Part shown: positions 1 to 8,697 of the stretch, piece by piece
Position numbering within the stretch: the first letter of the stretch is position 1
Layout of the letters: every line of letters begins with the position of its first letter
Source: Bacillota bacterium
GTDB taxonomy: Bacteria > Bacillota > Clostridia > Acetivibrionales > DTU013
Reading direction: 5' to 3'
Length of the DNA stretch: 19,765 nt
Assembly: GCA_023411715.1 (NCBI GenBank)
Contig: JAEYOM010000027.1
Span: 1-19,765 of the forward strand
Program-made: the position numbers and the translations under genes
Notes under the pieces: generated by a model
Seen by the model: the letters and a program-made list of their open reading frames with translations, nothing else
Databases searched by the model: none
Told to the model about the DNA's origin: nothing

Positions 1-33
1 AGTCAGCTGCTCTACCTGCTGAGCTACACCAGC
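1..33 (-). tRNA. tRNA 5' part (probably tRNA-Thr), cut by window edge
   Basis: Read on the minus strand this is a canonical tRNA 5' half. The acceptor strand is GCTGGTG (33-27), followed by U8-A9, a D-stem GCTC/GAGC around the loop AGCAGGTA, one linking A, and the anticodon-stem strand GCTGA followed by C32-U33. The window ends at U33, so the anticodon is not visible. The GCTGGTG acceptor with a GCTGA anticodon stem resembles firmicute tRNA-Thr, but that identity is inferred. No neighbouring tRNA is seen inside the window. Confidence 0.75.
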
Positions 34-283
34 GCATCCTTTTTACGACGCATGAACCATGTTACCACAAATCCTGGCTGTTGTAAATAAATTTTTAAGA
101 GGAATATGGAGGAAAGACGGAGCGGTTAATGGAAAATGCCAATTCACCCGCGGGTCATTCCTGTTTCTATTTTTTGAACCATACGTATTCTGGTATGTGC
201 TTCTGTGATATTATAATTATTAGTATCAGATCAGACGGTTGGAAAGTCAAATTTAGAAATGAAAAGCAGAGCGCATAAAGCCT

Positions 284-361
284 ATGGCGAAGAAAAAGAA
301 TGACGAATACCTGACATTTTTGTGGAAGCTTGATAGGTGGATTTATGACGGGAACAAATAA
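284..361 (+). CDS. possible 25-aa leader ORF overlapping the helicase start
   Basis: ATG at 284 opens a 25-codon frame ending TAA at 359-361. The peptide starts MAKKKNDEYLTFLWK and is rich in Lys, Trp and Tyr. It overlaps the proposed start of the SNF2 gene (345) by 17 nt in another frame, so translation through it would pass over the helicase SD (AGGTGG, 335-340). It lacks a good SD of its own, since only weak purines precede it. It could be a coupling or leader peptide, the start of a decayed gene, or chance. I do not recognise it. Confidence 0.2.
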   Translation: MAKKKNDEYLTFLWKLDRWIYDGNK

Positions 362-3005
362 AGAAATTGTTGTTATAATCATGCATGACGGCTTCCGCCT
401 TGACTGGCAGGAGACGAACGAACTCTTTGAGGACGGAAAGTACACTATTCAGAATCAACTATTTGAGCAATGGAGGCAGAATCCGTATAAGGCTTTTTTC
501 AGCCTTGGTTTCATGCAAATTCCGGCTCAGATATCCGATTCCCTGCAATTTCTTAAAAACATATCGGATACATTTGTTAAATCCCTCTCAAGGCAGCCTG
601 ATATAGAATTTTTAAGGGAGAAGACCACCGTTAAACCGGAAGAAGAAATTCAAAATATTATCAATACGGCGCCATTTATGAACGGGCTGAAATACCTTGA
701 CAGTCACTGGATCGATATTATCTGGGAAAATCTGCTTGAAGTGTTCAGAGAAGAGATACGTGATTACCGGGGCAGCGTGGCTGAGTATATTGCTTCCCGG
801 AATCCCGTTGTTCATGTAATGGGGCGGGTATTTTTCCACCTTGTTGAGAACAATAAGGACGATTACCCTTTTGCTTTTATGGCTACCTATTCGTCTATGT
901 TTTCATCCGATGGTAGATCAAAGCACCTGCCGCTGAAAAACGCCCTTATTGAATTCGGGGATGACCATAAAAAATTACTGGAGCTTTTGTCCACGGTAAG
1001 CAAGGCTGCGGCTAAAAGCACATTCATCCGCGAGCTGCAAGATTCCGGAGATATATTTCACCCAATCGGACTTACCCCTGACGAGGCATATACATTTCTC
1101 AATGAAGTACCCTTGTATGAAGAGTCAGGTATACTTTGCAGAATCCCCAACTGGTGGAAAAATAAATCGAATTCCTTAAGGCTGACCGTTAATGTCGGCA
1201 CAAAGCCTCCCTCCTTCCTGGGAGCTGACGCCCTTTTGGATTTTGACGTACAGGTTTCTGTTGGAGATAAGAAATTAACCATAGACGAGCTGAAAAAATT
1301 ATTGGCTGAGACAGAAGGACTGGCTTTTATTAAAGGAAAATGGGTGGAAATAAATCACGAAAAACTCAAAGAGGCCCTCCTTGCCTATGAACAAGCCAGG
1401 AAAATTATCGGGAGGAACGATCTGACCCTGCTTGAAGCCATGAGGCTGCAACTGAATCCGGCTGAAATGATCGGCCTTGAAAATAAGGCCCAGGTTGTTG
1501 AGGTTACAAATGGGCAATGGCTTAAATCTGTTGTTTCGAGGCTGATTCAGCCTGAAAGTCTGGAGGCCGTGACTTCGGGAGAGGATTTCAACGCCAGTCT
1601 CAGGCCATACCAGGAAAAAGGGCTCACATGGCTCTATTATATGAAAACACTTGGCCTGGGAGCCTGTCTTGCCGACGACATGGGGCTAGGCAAGACAATT
1701 CAGGTAATTGCTCTTTTGAATTACATAAGGTCCCGAAAGAAAGAGAAAGCGCTTCTTGTAATTCCAGCATCACTGATTGGCAATTGGACTGATGAAATAC
1801 ATAAATTTGCGCCCTCGCTGAAGTATTATATCCTGCATCCTTCAGAAAATGGCAGCCAAAGCATCGATGAAATGCTGCCGACCGATGGATATGAATTGTT
1901 CATTACAACATACGGTATGCTTTCAAGGTATGAGCGGCTGAGGAATATAGCCTGGGACACAGTCATACTCGATGAAGCCCAGGCAGTAAAAAACCCCGGC
2001 ACCAAGCAGTCAAAAGCGGTAAAGCAATTGAAAGCGGCCTTTAAAATCGCCATGACAGGTACCCCGGTTGAAAACAGGCTTTCAGACCTCTGGTCGCTGT
2101 TTGATTTTCTTAATAGAGGTTTGCTGGGTACCTCAAAGGAATTTACCGATTTTGCCCGGAAACTGAAAGAAGATCAGGTTGGCTATGCACGTCTCAGAAA
2201 GGTCGTCGGTCCGTTTATATTGAGAAGGCTGAAAACAGATAAAAGCATCATCTCGGACTTGCCTGACAAAATAGAGATGAAAACCTATTCATCTCTTACG
2301 AAGAAGCAGGCCGTTCTTTATAATTCACTGGTAGAAGACATTAAAGCCAAATTGGAGGCCGCAGAGGAAGGAATTGAACGCAAAGGCCTCATACTTTCAT
2401 CTATTATTAAATTCAAGCAAATTTGCAATCATCCTGATCAGTACCTTGGACAGGCTTTTTATTCCGGGGATGAAAGCGGTAAGTTCGCAAGGCTCAGGGA
2501 AATTTGTGAGACAATTTATGAAAAGCGTGAAAGTGTGCTTGTATTCACTCAGTTCAAGGAAATCACGCGCCCTTTGAATGATTTCCTGGAGACCGTATTC
2601 TTCCATAAAGGTCTTGTTTTGCATGGAGAGACGCCGGTTGCCAAAAGACGGGAAATTGTTGAAAAATTTCAGAACAGCAGTGAGTACGTCCCTTTTCTCG
2701 TTCTTTCGATCAAAGCCGGGGGCGTAGGTTTGAACCTGACAAATGCAAATCACGTAATTCATTTTGACAGGTGGTGGAATCCGGCAGTGGAAAATCAGGC
2801 GACAGACAGAGCTTTCAGAATTGGGCAAAAGAAAAATGTCATAGTGCATAAGTTTATAACAAAAGGGACAATTGAAGAGAAGATTGATATAATGATAGAG
2901 GATAAGGTAAAGCTTGCCAGAGATATAATTCCTGATGTTCAGGAGAACTGGATCACAGAAATGGATAACCGGCAGCTTATGGAACTATTTAGATTGGAAA
3001 GGTAG
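345..3005 (+). CDS. SNF2-family DNA helicase/translocase
   Basis: This is a bacterial Swi2/Snf2 ATPase of about 886 aa, expected to translocate on double-stranded DNA using ATP. The N-terminal ~400 residues are the divergent region typical of bacterial SNF2 proteins (I see no zinc finger in it). The motor follows: motif I ADDMGLGKT near residues 443-451, motif II DEAQ near 543, TGTPVENR (motif III) and a C-terminal RecA lobe with GGVGLNLT and the motif VI box QATDRAFRIGQ near 817. All core motifs look intact. The start at ATG 345 is preferred because AGGTGG lies just upstream; a TTG at 330 and an ATG at 381 are alternatives. The gene is 5 bp upstream of a SWIM-domain gene, a pairing often seen for this subfamily, which suggests one transcript and a joint role in DNA transactions. 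The biological substrate is unknown. Confidence 0.93.
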   Translation: MTGTNKEIVVIIMHDGFRLDWQETNELFEDGKYTIQNQLFEQWRQNPYKAFFSLGFMQIPAQISDSLQFLKNISDTFVKSLSRQPDIEFLREKTTVKPEEEIQNIINTAPFMNGLKYLDSHWIDIIWENLLEVFREEIRDYRGSVAEYIASRNPVVHVMGRVFFHLVENNKDDYPFAFMATYSSMFSSDGRSKHLPLKNALIEFGDDHKKLLELLSTVSKAAAKSTFIRELQDSGDIFHPIGLTPDEAYTFLNEVPLYEESGILCRIPNWWKNKSNSLRLTVNVGTKPPSFLGADALLDFDVQVSVGDKKLTIDELKKLLAETEGLAFIKGKWVEINHEKLKEALLAYEQARKIIGRNDLTLLEAMRLQLNPAEMIGLENKAQVVEVTNGQWLKSVVSRLIQPESLEAVTSGEDFNASLRPYQEKGLTWLYYMKTLGLGACLADDMGLGKTIQVIALLNYIRSRKKEKALLVIPASLIGNWTDEIHKFAPSLKYYILHPSENGSQSIDEMLPTDGYELFITTYGMLSRYERLRNIAWDTVILDEAQAVKNPGTKQSKAVKQLKAAFKIAMTGTPVENRLSDLWSLFDFLNRGLLGTSKEFTDFARKLKEDQVGYARLRKVVGPFILRRLKTDKSIISDLPDKIEMKTYSSLTKKQAVLYNSLVEDIKAKLEAAEEGIERKGLILSSIIKFKQICNHPDQYLGQAFYSGDESGKFARLREICETIYEKRESVLVFTQFKEITRPLNDFLETVFFHKGLVLHGETPVAKRREIVEKFQNSSEYVPFLVLSIKAGGVGLNLTNANHVIHFDRWWNPAVENQATDRAFRIGQKKNVIVHKFITKGTIEEKIDIMIEDKVKLARDIIPDVQENWITEMDNRQLMELFRLER

Positions 3006-3010
3006 ATATA

Positions 3011-3892
3011 ATGTCACGTTTTGATCGCTATGGCTTTTATGAGCGTACCTCTGTAGAGGAAGAAAAGGAACGGAACAAAAAAGCCGTTGAGAAGCTGATG
3101 AAGAAGAATCCCGGCATAGCACCAATCGTTGTAAGCGGAAGAAAGCTCGCATCCACCTGGTGGGGAAAGTCATGGAATAACAATCTTGAAAGCTATTCCG
3201 ACTATTCAAACCGTATTGGCCGGGGACGCAGCTATGTTCTGCATGGAGCGGTGCTCGATCTTCAGATTGCTCCGGGAAAGATATCCGCGCTTGTACAGGG
3301 CAGCAGAAGAGCTCCTTATGAGGTTGTCATTGACATAAAGCCGCTGGATAAAGCTGCATGGGACAAGCTGGTAAAAGCTTGTGAGGGAAAAATTGAGTCG
3401 CTTCAGGAATTGCTGGAGGGAAGATTCCCAAAGGCGCTGGATGAGATGTTCACTGCAAAAGGCAAAGGTTTATTTCCGGGCCCGAAAGAAATCATGTTTG
3501 ATTGCAGTTGCCCCGATTATGCGACAATGTGCAAGCATGTTGCGGCAGTACTTTACGGAATCGGTACAAGGCTCGATGAGAACCCTGCTCTTTTTTTCGT
3601 CCTGCGCAATGTAGACGTGGATGAATTGATCACAAAGGCCATAGTACAAAGGTCAGAGACGCTTCTGAGCAAGTCCGGCAGAAAAAGCGGCAGAGTTATT
3701 GAAGGGAACGATCTCTCAGCCATGTTCGGGATTGAGATGGATGAAACATCGGCATCAGCAAATGAACTGCAATATCAGCCGGATATTGCAGCAAAGGAGC
3801 CTGTTGCAAGGAAGAAAAATTCTCAGGGAAAAAAAGAAAATAAGGTGCCCGGAAAAAGGGGACAAAAGCCAAAAAAGACAATTAACCTATGA
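3011..3892 (+). CDS. SWIM zinc-finger protein, partner of the SNF2 helicase
   Basis: The 293-aa protein carries a SWIM zinc-binding motif CxCx(n)CxH: C165, C167, C174 and H176 within DCSCPDYATMCKHVAAVLY. SWIM domains bind DNA or protein and are frequent partners of bacterial SNF2 ATPases. The N-terminal ~150 residues are the conserved bacterial SWIM-associated part (TWWGKSW near 49-55, GRGRSYVLHG near 70-79). The last ~35 residues are strongly basic (RKK, GKK, KPKK), fitting nucleic-acid contact. The ATG at 3011 lies 5 bp after the helicase stop, and its SD (GGAAAGG) sits in the last helicase codons, so translational coupling is likely. No enzymatic motif is visible; it is probably a DNA-targeting or cofactor subunit. 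Confidence 0.9.
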   Translation: MSRFDRYGFYERTSVEEEKERNKKAVEKLMKKNPGIAPIVVSGRKLASTWWGKSWNNNLESYSDYSNRIGRGRSYVLHGAVLDLQIAPGKISALVQGSRRAPYEVVIDIKPLDKAAWDKLVKACEGKIESLQELLEGRFPKALDEMFTAKGKGLFPGPKEIMFDCSCPDYATMCKHVAAVLYGIGTRLDENPALFFVLRNVDVDELITKAIVQRSETLLSKSGRKSGRVIEGNDLSAMFGIEMDETSASANELQYQPDIAAKEPVARKKNSQGKKENKVPGKRGQKPKKTINL

Positions 3893-3920
3893 CTAAATTT
3901 TGTGTCTGAACATATAATCT

Positions 3921-4145
3921 TTAATCCGTACCTTTCTGCGTGATAAGTATGACATCGCCGGGATAAATGACAGGTTCCACGCTGCCAGTGGCGATAACTG
4001 ATGGATATGCGGGAAAGGCCCCTGTTGAGAACCATATTATACCGATGGACAGGATGCATGTGATCATCCAGCTTATAGTGCTTTCGCTCTCACGTCTGAA
4101 TCGCCTAACCGCTATTATTTCCCTGAGGTAATATGGTTTGAAAAA
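3921..4145 (-). pseudogene. truncated S26 signal peptidase I relic
   Basis: An open minus-strand frame runs from just after a TGA (4148-4146) to a TAA at 3923-3921. It encodes one hydrophobic segment (WMITCILSIGIIWFSTGAF) followed by ATGSVEPVIYPGDVILI. That matches the membrane anchor plus the catalytic-serine box of S26 signal peptidases, whose consensus is GSMEPxIxPGD. The serine is kept (codon 3983-3981) but the Met after it is Val. The frame stops seven residues after PGDVILI, so the Lys/His general base and the rest of the catalytic fold are missing. There is no convincing start codon or SD. It lies 30 bp downstream of the DUF116 gene and 28 bp from the convergent SWIM gene end. I read it as a decayed remnant; function is very unlikely. 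Confidence 0.6.
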
Positions 4146-4177
4146 TCAGGATAGATATACCCTCTCGTGCGGGACGC

Positions 4178-5338
4178 CTAGCCGATACCCAAAATAGTTT
4201 CCAGCTGCCGCATATTGATCTCAGTAGGGATGCCTTCCCTGTTCCAGTGGTTTTTGCAGCCGCAGTAATCAAGGAAAACGCATTGCGCCGGGATGTCCAT
4301 ATCGTCCAGGAGCCAGCCGCCCGAAATGAGGTTCAGCACGCAGGCCACGCCCACGACGCCCGTATTACCGCTCAGCCAGGAATAGCCGCTGCGGTTGGCG
4401 GAAATGGAGGACTCGTGCGATACCGTCTCTACACGGAAGCCTTTTTCTTTCCCCAGCCGTATGAGGCTGAAAACGCCGCAGCCTTCAGTACATCCTGCAC
4501 AACGGAAGCCTTTTTCGTCCCGGCGGCCTTTGCACTCTCCCTCCGGCAGAATCCTCATGCATAAAGGAATAAGCACGGCTTTTTCCCGGGTTTTAAGAAA
4601 TCTTTCCCTGAAGGCTCTGTTCATTATCTCTGCTCCGACCATGTTCAAATGATATTCGGCTCTTCTGCGCCCGCAGAATATCACATCCTCGTGCCAGTAA
4701 TGCTCCGGCCTGAGCTCATTGAGATACCTGTCGACATTTCCTGTATATCTGCCCAGTGCTTCTTCGCTCCTGTCCCCGAACCACGCCGCCAGCGTGATGG
4801 ACGTGGCGATGATGTCTTCAGCCTCTTCCTTTTCCAACGTCTTCAGGTATTGCTCCCATTCCCTCAGCCTTATAACTTCCCGGCAGAATTCGCCTGTCGC
4901 GTCGAGCCAGTCCAGCAGTACGTCAAGGTGTTTCAGGGATACATCCAGCCTGAACAAATGATCATACAAGTCCGGTGAAAGATAAAGTGTCGAAAGTATG
5001 CCTCGAATGAAATCTATACCGGGTTTCATGCTTCCGCCCTGTCTCCGGAGCTTAGCAAGCCCGCTCAGCAGTTGGACAGGTATCTTCTCGAGACCTGAAG
5101 AATCACCGCTGTAGATATTCCAAAGCGTACCTAGGACCAGAAGCTCGAATGAATATTCTTCCCGGGAGCGCAGCCGCGGTGTCTTTTTTTTACTGCAATA
5201 TGCCGAATAGCCTGATACGGCGGTTTTCACCAGTTCGTCGCATTGCCCCAGCACTTCATCCGTAAACGCCGATAATTCAAGGTAAAAAGGATCCGAGCTA
5301 TCTTCCGTATCCCTTAATGAATATGTTATCGCATACAT
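4178..5338 (-). CDS. DUF116 family cysteine-rich protein
   Basis: The 386-aa protein has a C-terminal half (about residues 255-370) with the DUF116 pattern. Clustered cysteines occur at C260, C269, C280, C283, C287, C333, C353, C359 and C361, with KEKGFRVETVSHESS, GVVGVACVLNLISGGW and IPAQCVFLDYCGCKNHW. The many conserved Cys suggest metal or Fe-S binding; the biochemical role of the family is not established. The N-terminal half is mostly helical with no recognised domain. The start at 5338 is supported by a GGGGGT stretch 7-8 nt upstream. It lies 37 bp after the DUF2161 gene and is probably co-transcribed with it. Confidence 0.85.
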   Translation of the reverse strand: MYAITYSLRDTEDSSDPFYLELSAFTDEVLGQCDELVKTAVSGYSAYCSKKKTPRLRSREEYSFELLVLGTLWNIYSGDSSGLEKIPVQLLSGLAKLRRQGGSMKPGIDFIRGILSTLYLSPDLYDHLFRLDVSLKHLDVLLDWLDATGEFCREVIRLREWEQYLKTLEKEEAEDIIATSITLAAWFGDRSEEALGRYTGNVDRYLNELRPEHYWHEDVIFCGRRRAEYHLNMVGAEIMNRAFRERFLKTREKAVLIPLCMRILPEGECKGRRDEKGFRCAGCTEGCGVFSLIRLGKEKGFRVETVSHESSISANRSGYSWLSGNTGVVGVACVLNLISGGWLLDDMDIPAQCVFLDYCGCKNHWNREGIPTEINMRQLETILGIG

Positions 5339-5375
5339 TGTCGTGACCCCCTCGGATTTCGTCTTATCAGCTATA

Positions 5376-6407
5376 TTATACGGTCTGCGGTTCCTTTGGT
5401 TTCTTTGGTTCCTTTGGTTTCTTTGGTTCCTTTGGTCTCTTTGGTTCCTTTGGTTTCTTTGGTTCCTTTGGTTCCTTTGGTTTCTTTGGTTCCTTTGCTT
5501 TCTTTGGTTCCTTTGATTCCTTTGGTTCCTTTGGTTTCTTTGGTTCCTTCGGTTTCTTTGGTTTCTTTGGTTCCTTTTTTGATTTTACCGCCTTGTATTC
5601 CACAGCGTTTCCCGCTTCAATCACGTTTTCTGCTCCCTCCACGAGCCCGCCGGTATTCCCCGCAGGATCAAGGCCTTCCTTCTCCGCGATCAGGTCCGTA
5701 TAATGCTTCACAAGCTCCGGATAACCGGCCAGAAATTCACTGGCGGATTCATTCAGTGAATACATGCCCCTCGACACCTTGGCGAACCAGCCATAGTGAT
5801 TGTCTCTAAGGATATTGGGCGTTTTTGCGCTCGTGCCCAGCTTCCTCATCTGGGCGGGGGACATACTGCCGAACCTCATCAAACAGCAGGCCACGTGTAC
5901 GGCCTGCTCCCGGTAGGCAGTCATCAGCTTTGTCCTGTTGGTTCCGCCGATATTGTAATGGCCGCTCCTTCCGACGGTTTCCTTAATTATATAACTGCGC
6001 ACCTTTTTGTTGGAACGCAGGCTCCTCAGCCGGTCGAAGGTATTGGGATGAAAATGTACTTCCACCTGTTCCTCTTTCCGGCCCAGCGCAACAGTGATCA
6101 GTCCAAGTTCAAGGCGCCGCAGCAGCATGCACATGTCGCGCCAGCCGGCACTCCTCATCCCGCCTTTCGGCAGCGGGATCGCGACGTATACTGAATCGGT
6201 CACGCGCTGGCGCCTGACAGCCTGGCTAAGAAGCTTCAGATTGAATGACGTCTTCAATTCGACTACGACCAAATCGTCGCCCATTATTGCCGCAAGATCG
6301 CAGCCCTTTACCTCTCCCTGGACCTGGTAGCCCAACGCCTCGAGATAATCGTGTACAGGTTTGTAAAGATCGGTTTCACGAATGTTTTCCGTCTTCGCCA
6401 CACTCAT
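5376..6407 (-). CDS. DUF2161 PD-(D/E)xK nuclease-like protein with KEP/KKP repeat tail
   Basis: About 343 aa from ATG 6407. The N-terminal domain fits the DUF2161 PD-(D/E)xK-type group: E32, G35-C-D37, then strand LVVVELK with E50 and K52, followed by a helix with Q63 and several Arg. That is the metal-binding signature of this nuclease fold. A winged-helix-like middle (SPAQMRKLGTSAKTPNIL... GWFAKVSRGMYSLN) may bind DNA. The last ~70 residues are an almost pure Lys/Glu/Pro repeat. ATG 6407 is close to an AGGGG SD (2 nt); GTG 6401, 8 nt from it, may be the true start, and an ATG at 6476 has no SD. Neighbours are topB (upstream) and DUF116 (downstream). A role in DNA processing is inferred; catalysis is unproven. 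Confidence 0.85.
   Translation of the reverse strand: MSVAKTENIRETDLYKPVHDYLEALGYQVQGEVKGCDLAAIMGDDLVVVELKTSFNLKLLSQAVRRQRVTDSVYVAIPLPKGGMRSAGWRDMCMLLRRLELGLITVALGRKEEQVEVHFHPNTFDRLRSLRSNKKVRSYIIKETVGRSGHYNIGGTNRTKLMTAYREQAVHVACCLMRFGSMSPAQMRKLGTSAKTPNILRDNHYGWFAKVSRGMYSLNESASEFLAGYPELVKHYTDLIAEKEGLDPAGNTGGLVEGAENVIEAGNAVEYKAVKSKKEPKKPKKPKEPKKPKEPKESKEPKKAKEPKKPKEPKEPKKPKEPKRPKEPKKPKEPKKPKEPQTV
5389..5576. repeat. tandem CTTTGGTTC/CTTTGGTTT repeat encoding a KEPKKP tail
   Basis: About 190 bp of short units alternating CTTTGGTTC and CTTTGGTTT on the plus strand, with occasional changed units (ctttgattc, ctttgcttt). On the coding (minus) strand it encodes Lys-Glu-Pro and Lys-Lys-Pro triplets at the C-terminus of the DUF2161 protein. 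Unit length is a multiple of three, so gain or loss of units keeps the frame. Near-identity of units suggests recent slippage or unequal exchange. Confidence 0.95.
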
Positions 6408-6512
6408 CACCCCTGCCTGAATAAAAATTTCGATACTGACCGTTTCTGATGAAATGGTTTTCACAGCCTGTTGCATATCACAGCAGGCTGATGCTTTTCA
6501 ACCCGGATTGTA

Positions 6513-8696
6513 TCAGGTTTTCCACTTTGACAATGCGTCTGAGAGTGCGGAATTGATCGCCTCATCCGTCTCCTGATGTCTTAAAAAGTTACTGACTTCC
6601 CGCTTGTTGACCTGCTCGCCCTTCCGCTTTTTAAATGCCTCCAGCTTCTCACGGTATCCGCATGCGCAATAGAAGGTCTTATTCTCGCCCTCGCCCCTGA
6701 TCTCAAGCTTTTTATGGCATTCGGGGCAACGTGCATTCGACGTCTGTGAGATGGGTCTGCGGAAACCGCATTCCCGATCGGAACAAACAAGCATTTTGCC
6801 CTTCTTGCCGTTTACCTCCAGGAGGTATTTACCGCAATCCGGGCATTTTTCCCTGGTCATATTGTCGTGTTTGTATTCCCCAGCGCTTGAAACAACGTCG
6901 CCTACAAGCTTTGTCGCATATTTTCTCATATCCAGCATGAATGAACCCGAGTTCATTTTACCTTTGCTGATAAGAGATAGCTGCTGTTCCCATTTTGCGG
7001 TAAGCTCCGGCGATTTAAGGTCCGGAGGTACAAGGCCCACCAGCTGTATTCCCTTTGAAGTCGGAATTATTTCCTTTCCCTTTCTTTCGATATAAAAGGT
7101 GTTGAACAGCTTTTCGATTATATCCGCCCTTGTTGCAGGCGTCCCAAGGCCGCTGGTACTCTCCAGCGTTTCTCTCAGCACTTTGTTTTCGACGAATTTG
7201 CCCGGATGCTCCATAGCCGTGAGAAGAGTTGCTTCGGTATATCTGGCCGGGGGCTTGGTTTTTCCGTTTGTCAGTTTCGCGGAAATTAGCTTGCCTGTCT
7301 GGCCTTTTGCTACATCGGGAAGGGACTGGTCATTATTAAAACGGTCTTCATGGTCAAAGTCCTCATCCTCATCCAGTTCGCCAAAGCCTTCGTACACTGC
7401 TTTCCAGCCCAAAGCCCTGATAATCTTTCCCCTTGCGGTAAATAATTCACATTTTGCATCAAGCCTTAAAGTAGTTTGCTCGTACTCAAAGGGCGGGCAT
7501 AAAACAGCAATGAACCTTTTGACTATGAGGTCATATATATTACGCTCTTCGGAGCCAAGAGCCGCCAGATTTACATACTGTTCGGTAGGTATAATGGCAT
7601 GGTGGTCCGTTACCTTGCTGCTGTCGACAAAGCGTTTGGTTATATTCATTTTGTTTCGAAGGACACTCTGCGCAAGCTTCGTATATGGACCTACGGATAT
7701 GCTTTTAAGTCTTTCGGAAAGCGTCGGTACGATATCCTCGCTGATATACCGTGAATCCGTTCTTGGATATGTGACGAGCTTATGCGTTTCATACAGCCTC
7801 TGCATGATATTGAGCGTCTGCTTTGCGGAATAACCGTATTTCCTGTTAGCATCGCGCTGGAGTTCCGTAAGGTCATATGCCAGAGGAGGCAGGTCCTTTT
7901 TTGCATCTCTGGCGACTTCTACTACCGTCCCGGTCTGTCCGGCCACTTTTGATAAAATATCGTCAGCTCTGGCTTTATCAAACAGTCTGCTCTGTCCCGT
8001 CGTCCTGTCCTGCCACTGTACATTGAAGCCGCTGAAGCCTGCGCTTATGGTCCAGAAATCCTTTGGCACAAATTTTTTGATTTCATTTTCGCGATCTATT
8101 ATCATTGACAAAGTAGGAGTCTGGACCCTTCCGGCCGAAAGCTGGGCATTGTATTTGCAGGTCAGCGCTCTTGTAACATTAAGCCCTACAAGCCAGTCTG
8201 CCTCAGATCTGCTCTGCGCCGACAGGAACAGATTATCGTAATCCTTCCCCGGCTTGAGATTCGCAAAACCTTCCTTTATCGCCTTTTCCGTCTGCGATGA
8301 TATCCATAGCCGTTTTACAGGTTTTCTGAAGCCCGACTTAAGTATTATCCATCTGGCCACAAGCTCCCCTTCTCTGCCCGCATCGGTGGCAATGACGAGT
8401 TCGCTTACATCTTCCCTGTGCAGCAGGCTTTTTACTATGCCAAACTGCTTCGACGTCTCCCTGATAACAACAAGCTCCATCTTCGGCGGCAGCATTGGCA
8501 GATCTTCGATGTTCCAGCTCTTATACCTGTCACTGTAGATTTCCGGATCCGCCAGTGTCACCAGATGCCCGAGCGCCCAGGTAACTATATACTTTGAACC
8601 GGTAATAAAGCCGTTCCCATTCTGACTGCAATTCAAAACTTTTGCCAGATCTCTGGCCACAGACGGCTTTTCGGCCAAAACTAGAATCTTACCCAT
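6513..8696 (-). CDS. topB: DNA topoisomerase III
   Basis: A type IA topoisomerase of 727 aa, a full-length size for firmicute TopB, which relaxes and decatenates DNA by passing strands through a 5'-phosphotyrosine-linked nick. The Toprim domain opens with KILVLAEKPSVARDLA (E9) and carries IATDAGREGELVARW (D105, E109). The active-site tyrosine is Y310 in VTYPRTDSRY. PATRADIIEKL lies later. Two zinc-ribbon-like clusters close the protein (CPDCGK...CSDRECG and CPECHK...CACG). The ATG at 8696 is preceded by GGAAAGGAT and follows the HAD gene stop by a single base, so the two are co-transcribed. A second topoisomerase of this type often accompanies mobile DNA, but nothing here demands that; it may be the chromosomal copy. 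Confidence 0.97.
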   Translation of the reverse strand: MGKILVLAEKPSVARDLAKVLNCSQNGNGFITGSKYIVTWALGHLVTLADPEIYSDRYKSWNIEDLPMLPPKMELVVIRETSKQFGIVKSLLHREDVSELVIATDAGREGELVARWIILKSGFRKPVKRLWISSQTEKAIKEGFANLKPGKDYDNLFLSAQSRSEADWLVGLNVTRALTCKYNAQLSAGRVQTPTLSMIIDRENEIKKFVPKDFWTISAGFSGFNVQWQDRTTGQSRLFDKARADDILSKVAGQTGTVVEVARDAKKDLPPLAYDLTELQRDANRKYGYSAKQTLNIMQRLYETHKLVTYPRTDSRYISEDIVPTLSERLKSISVGPYTKLAQSVLRNKMNITKRFVDSSKVTDHHAIIPTEQYVNLAALGSEERNIYDLIVKRFIAVLCPPFEYEQTTLRLDAKCELFTARGKIIRALGWKAVYEGFGELDEDEDFDHEDRFNNDQSLPDVAKGQTGKLISAKLTNGKTKPPARYTEATLLTAMEHPGKFVENKVLRETLESTSGLGTPATRADIIEKLFNTFYIERKGKEIIPTSKGIQLVGLVPPDLKSPELTAKWEQQLSLISKGKMNSGSFMLDMRKYATKLVGDVVSSAGEYKHDNMTREKCPDCGKYLLEVNGKKGKMLVCSDRECGFRRPISQTSNARCPECHKKLEIRGEGENKTFYCACGYREKLEAFKKRKGEQVNKREVSNFLRHQETDEAINSALSDALSKWKT

Positions 8697-8697
8697 T

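Noticed and set aside
2397..2849. Minus-strand frame of 150 aa
   Set aside because: It lies within the SNF2 motor domain, whose motifs are intact; no independent coding signal.
3823..4059. Minus-strand frame starting MHPVHRYNMV
   Set aside because: It is one frame off the signal-peptidase-like relic and runs into the SWIM gene; the relic frame gives the recognisable S26 motif.
5389..5576. CRISPR-like array
   Set aside because: The units are 9-18 bp without spacers and stay in the reading frame; this is a coding tandem repeat.
5396..5809. Plus-strand frame of 137 aa made of Val/Pro/Leu/Ser repeats
   Set aside because: It is the antisense reading of the KEP/KKP repeat in the DUF2161 gene; the open frame follows from the repeat, and it has no SD or recognisable domain.
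7099..7833. Plus-strand frame of 244 aa
   Set aside because: It is fully antisense to topB, which has all its catalytic motifs; no SD and no recognised domain.
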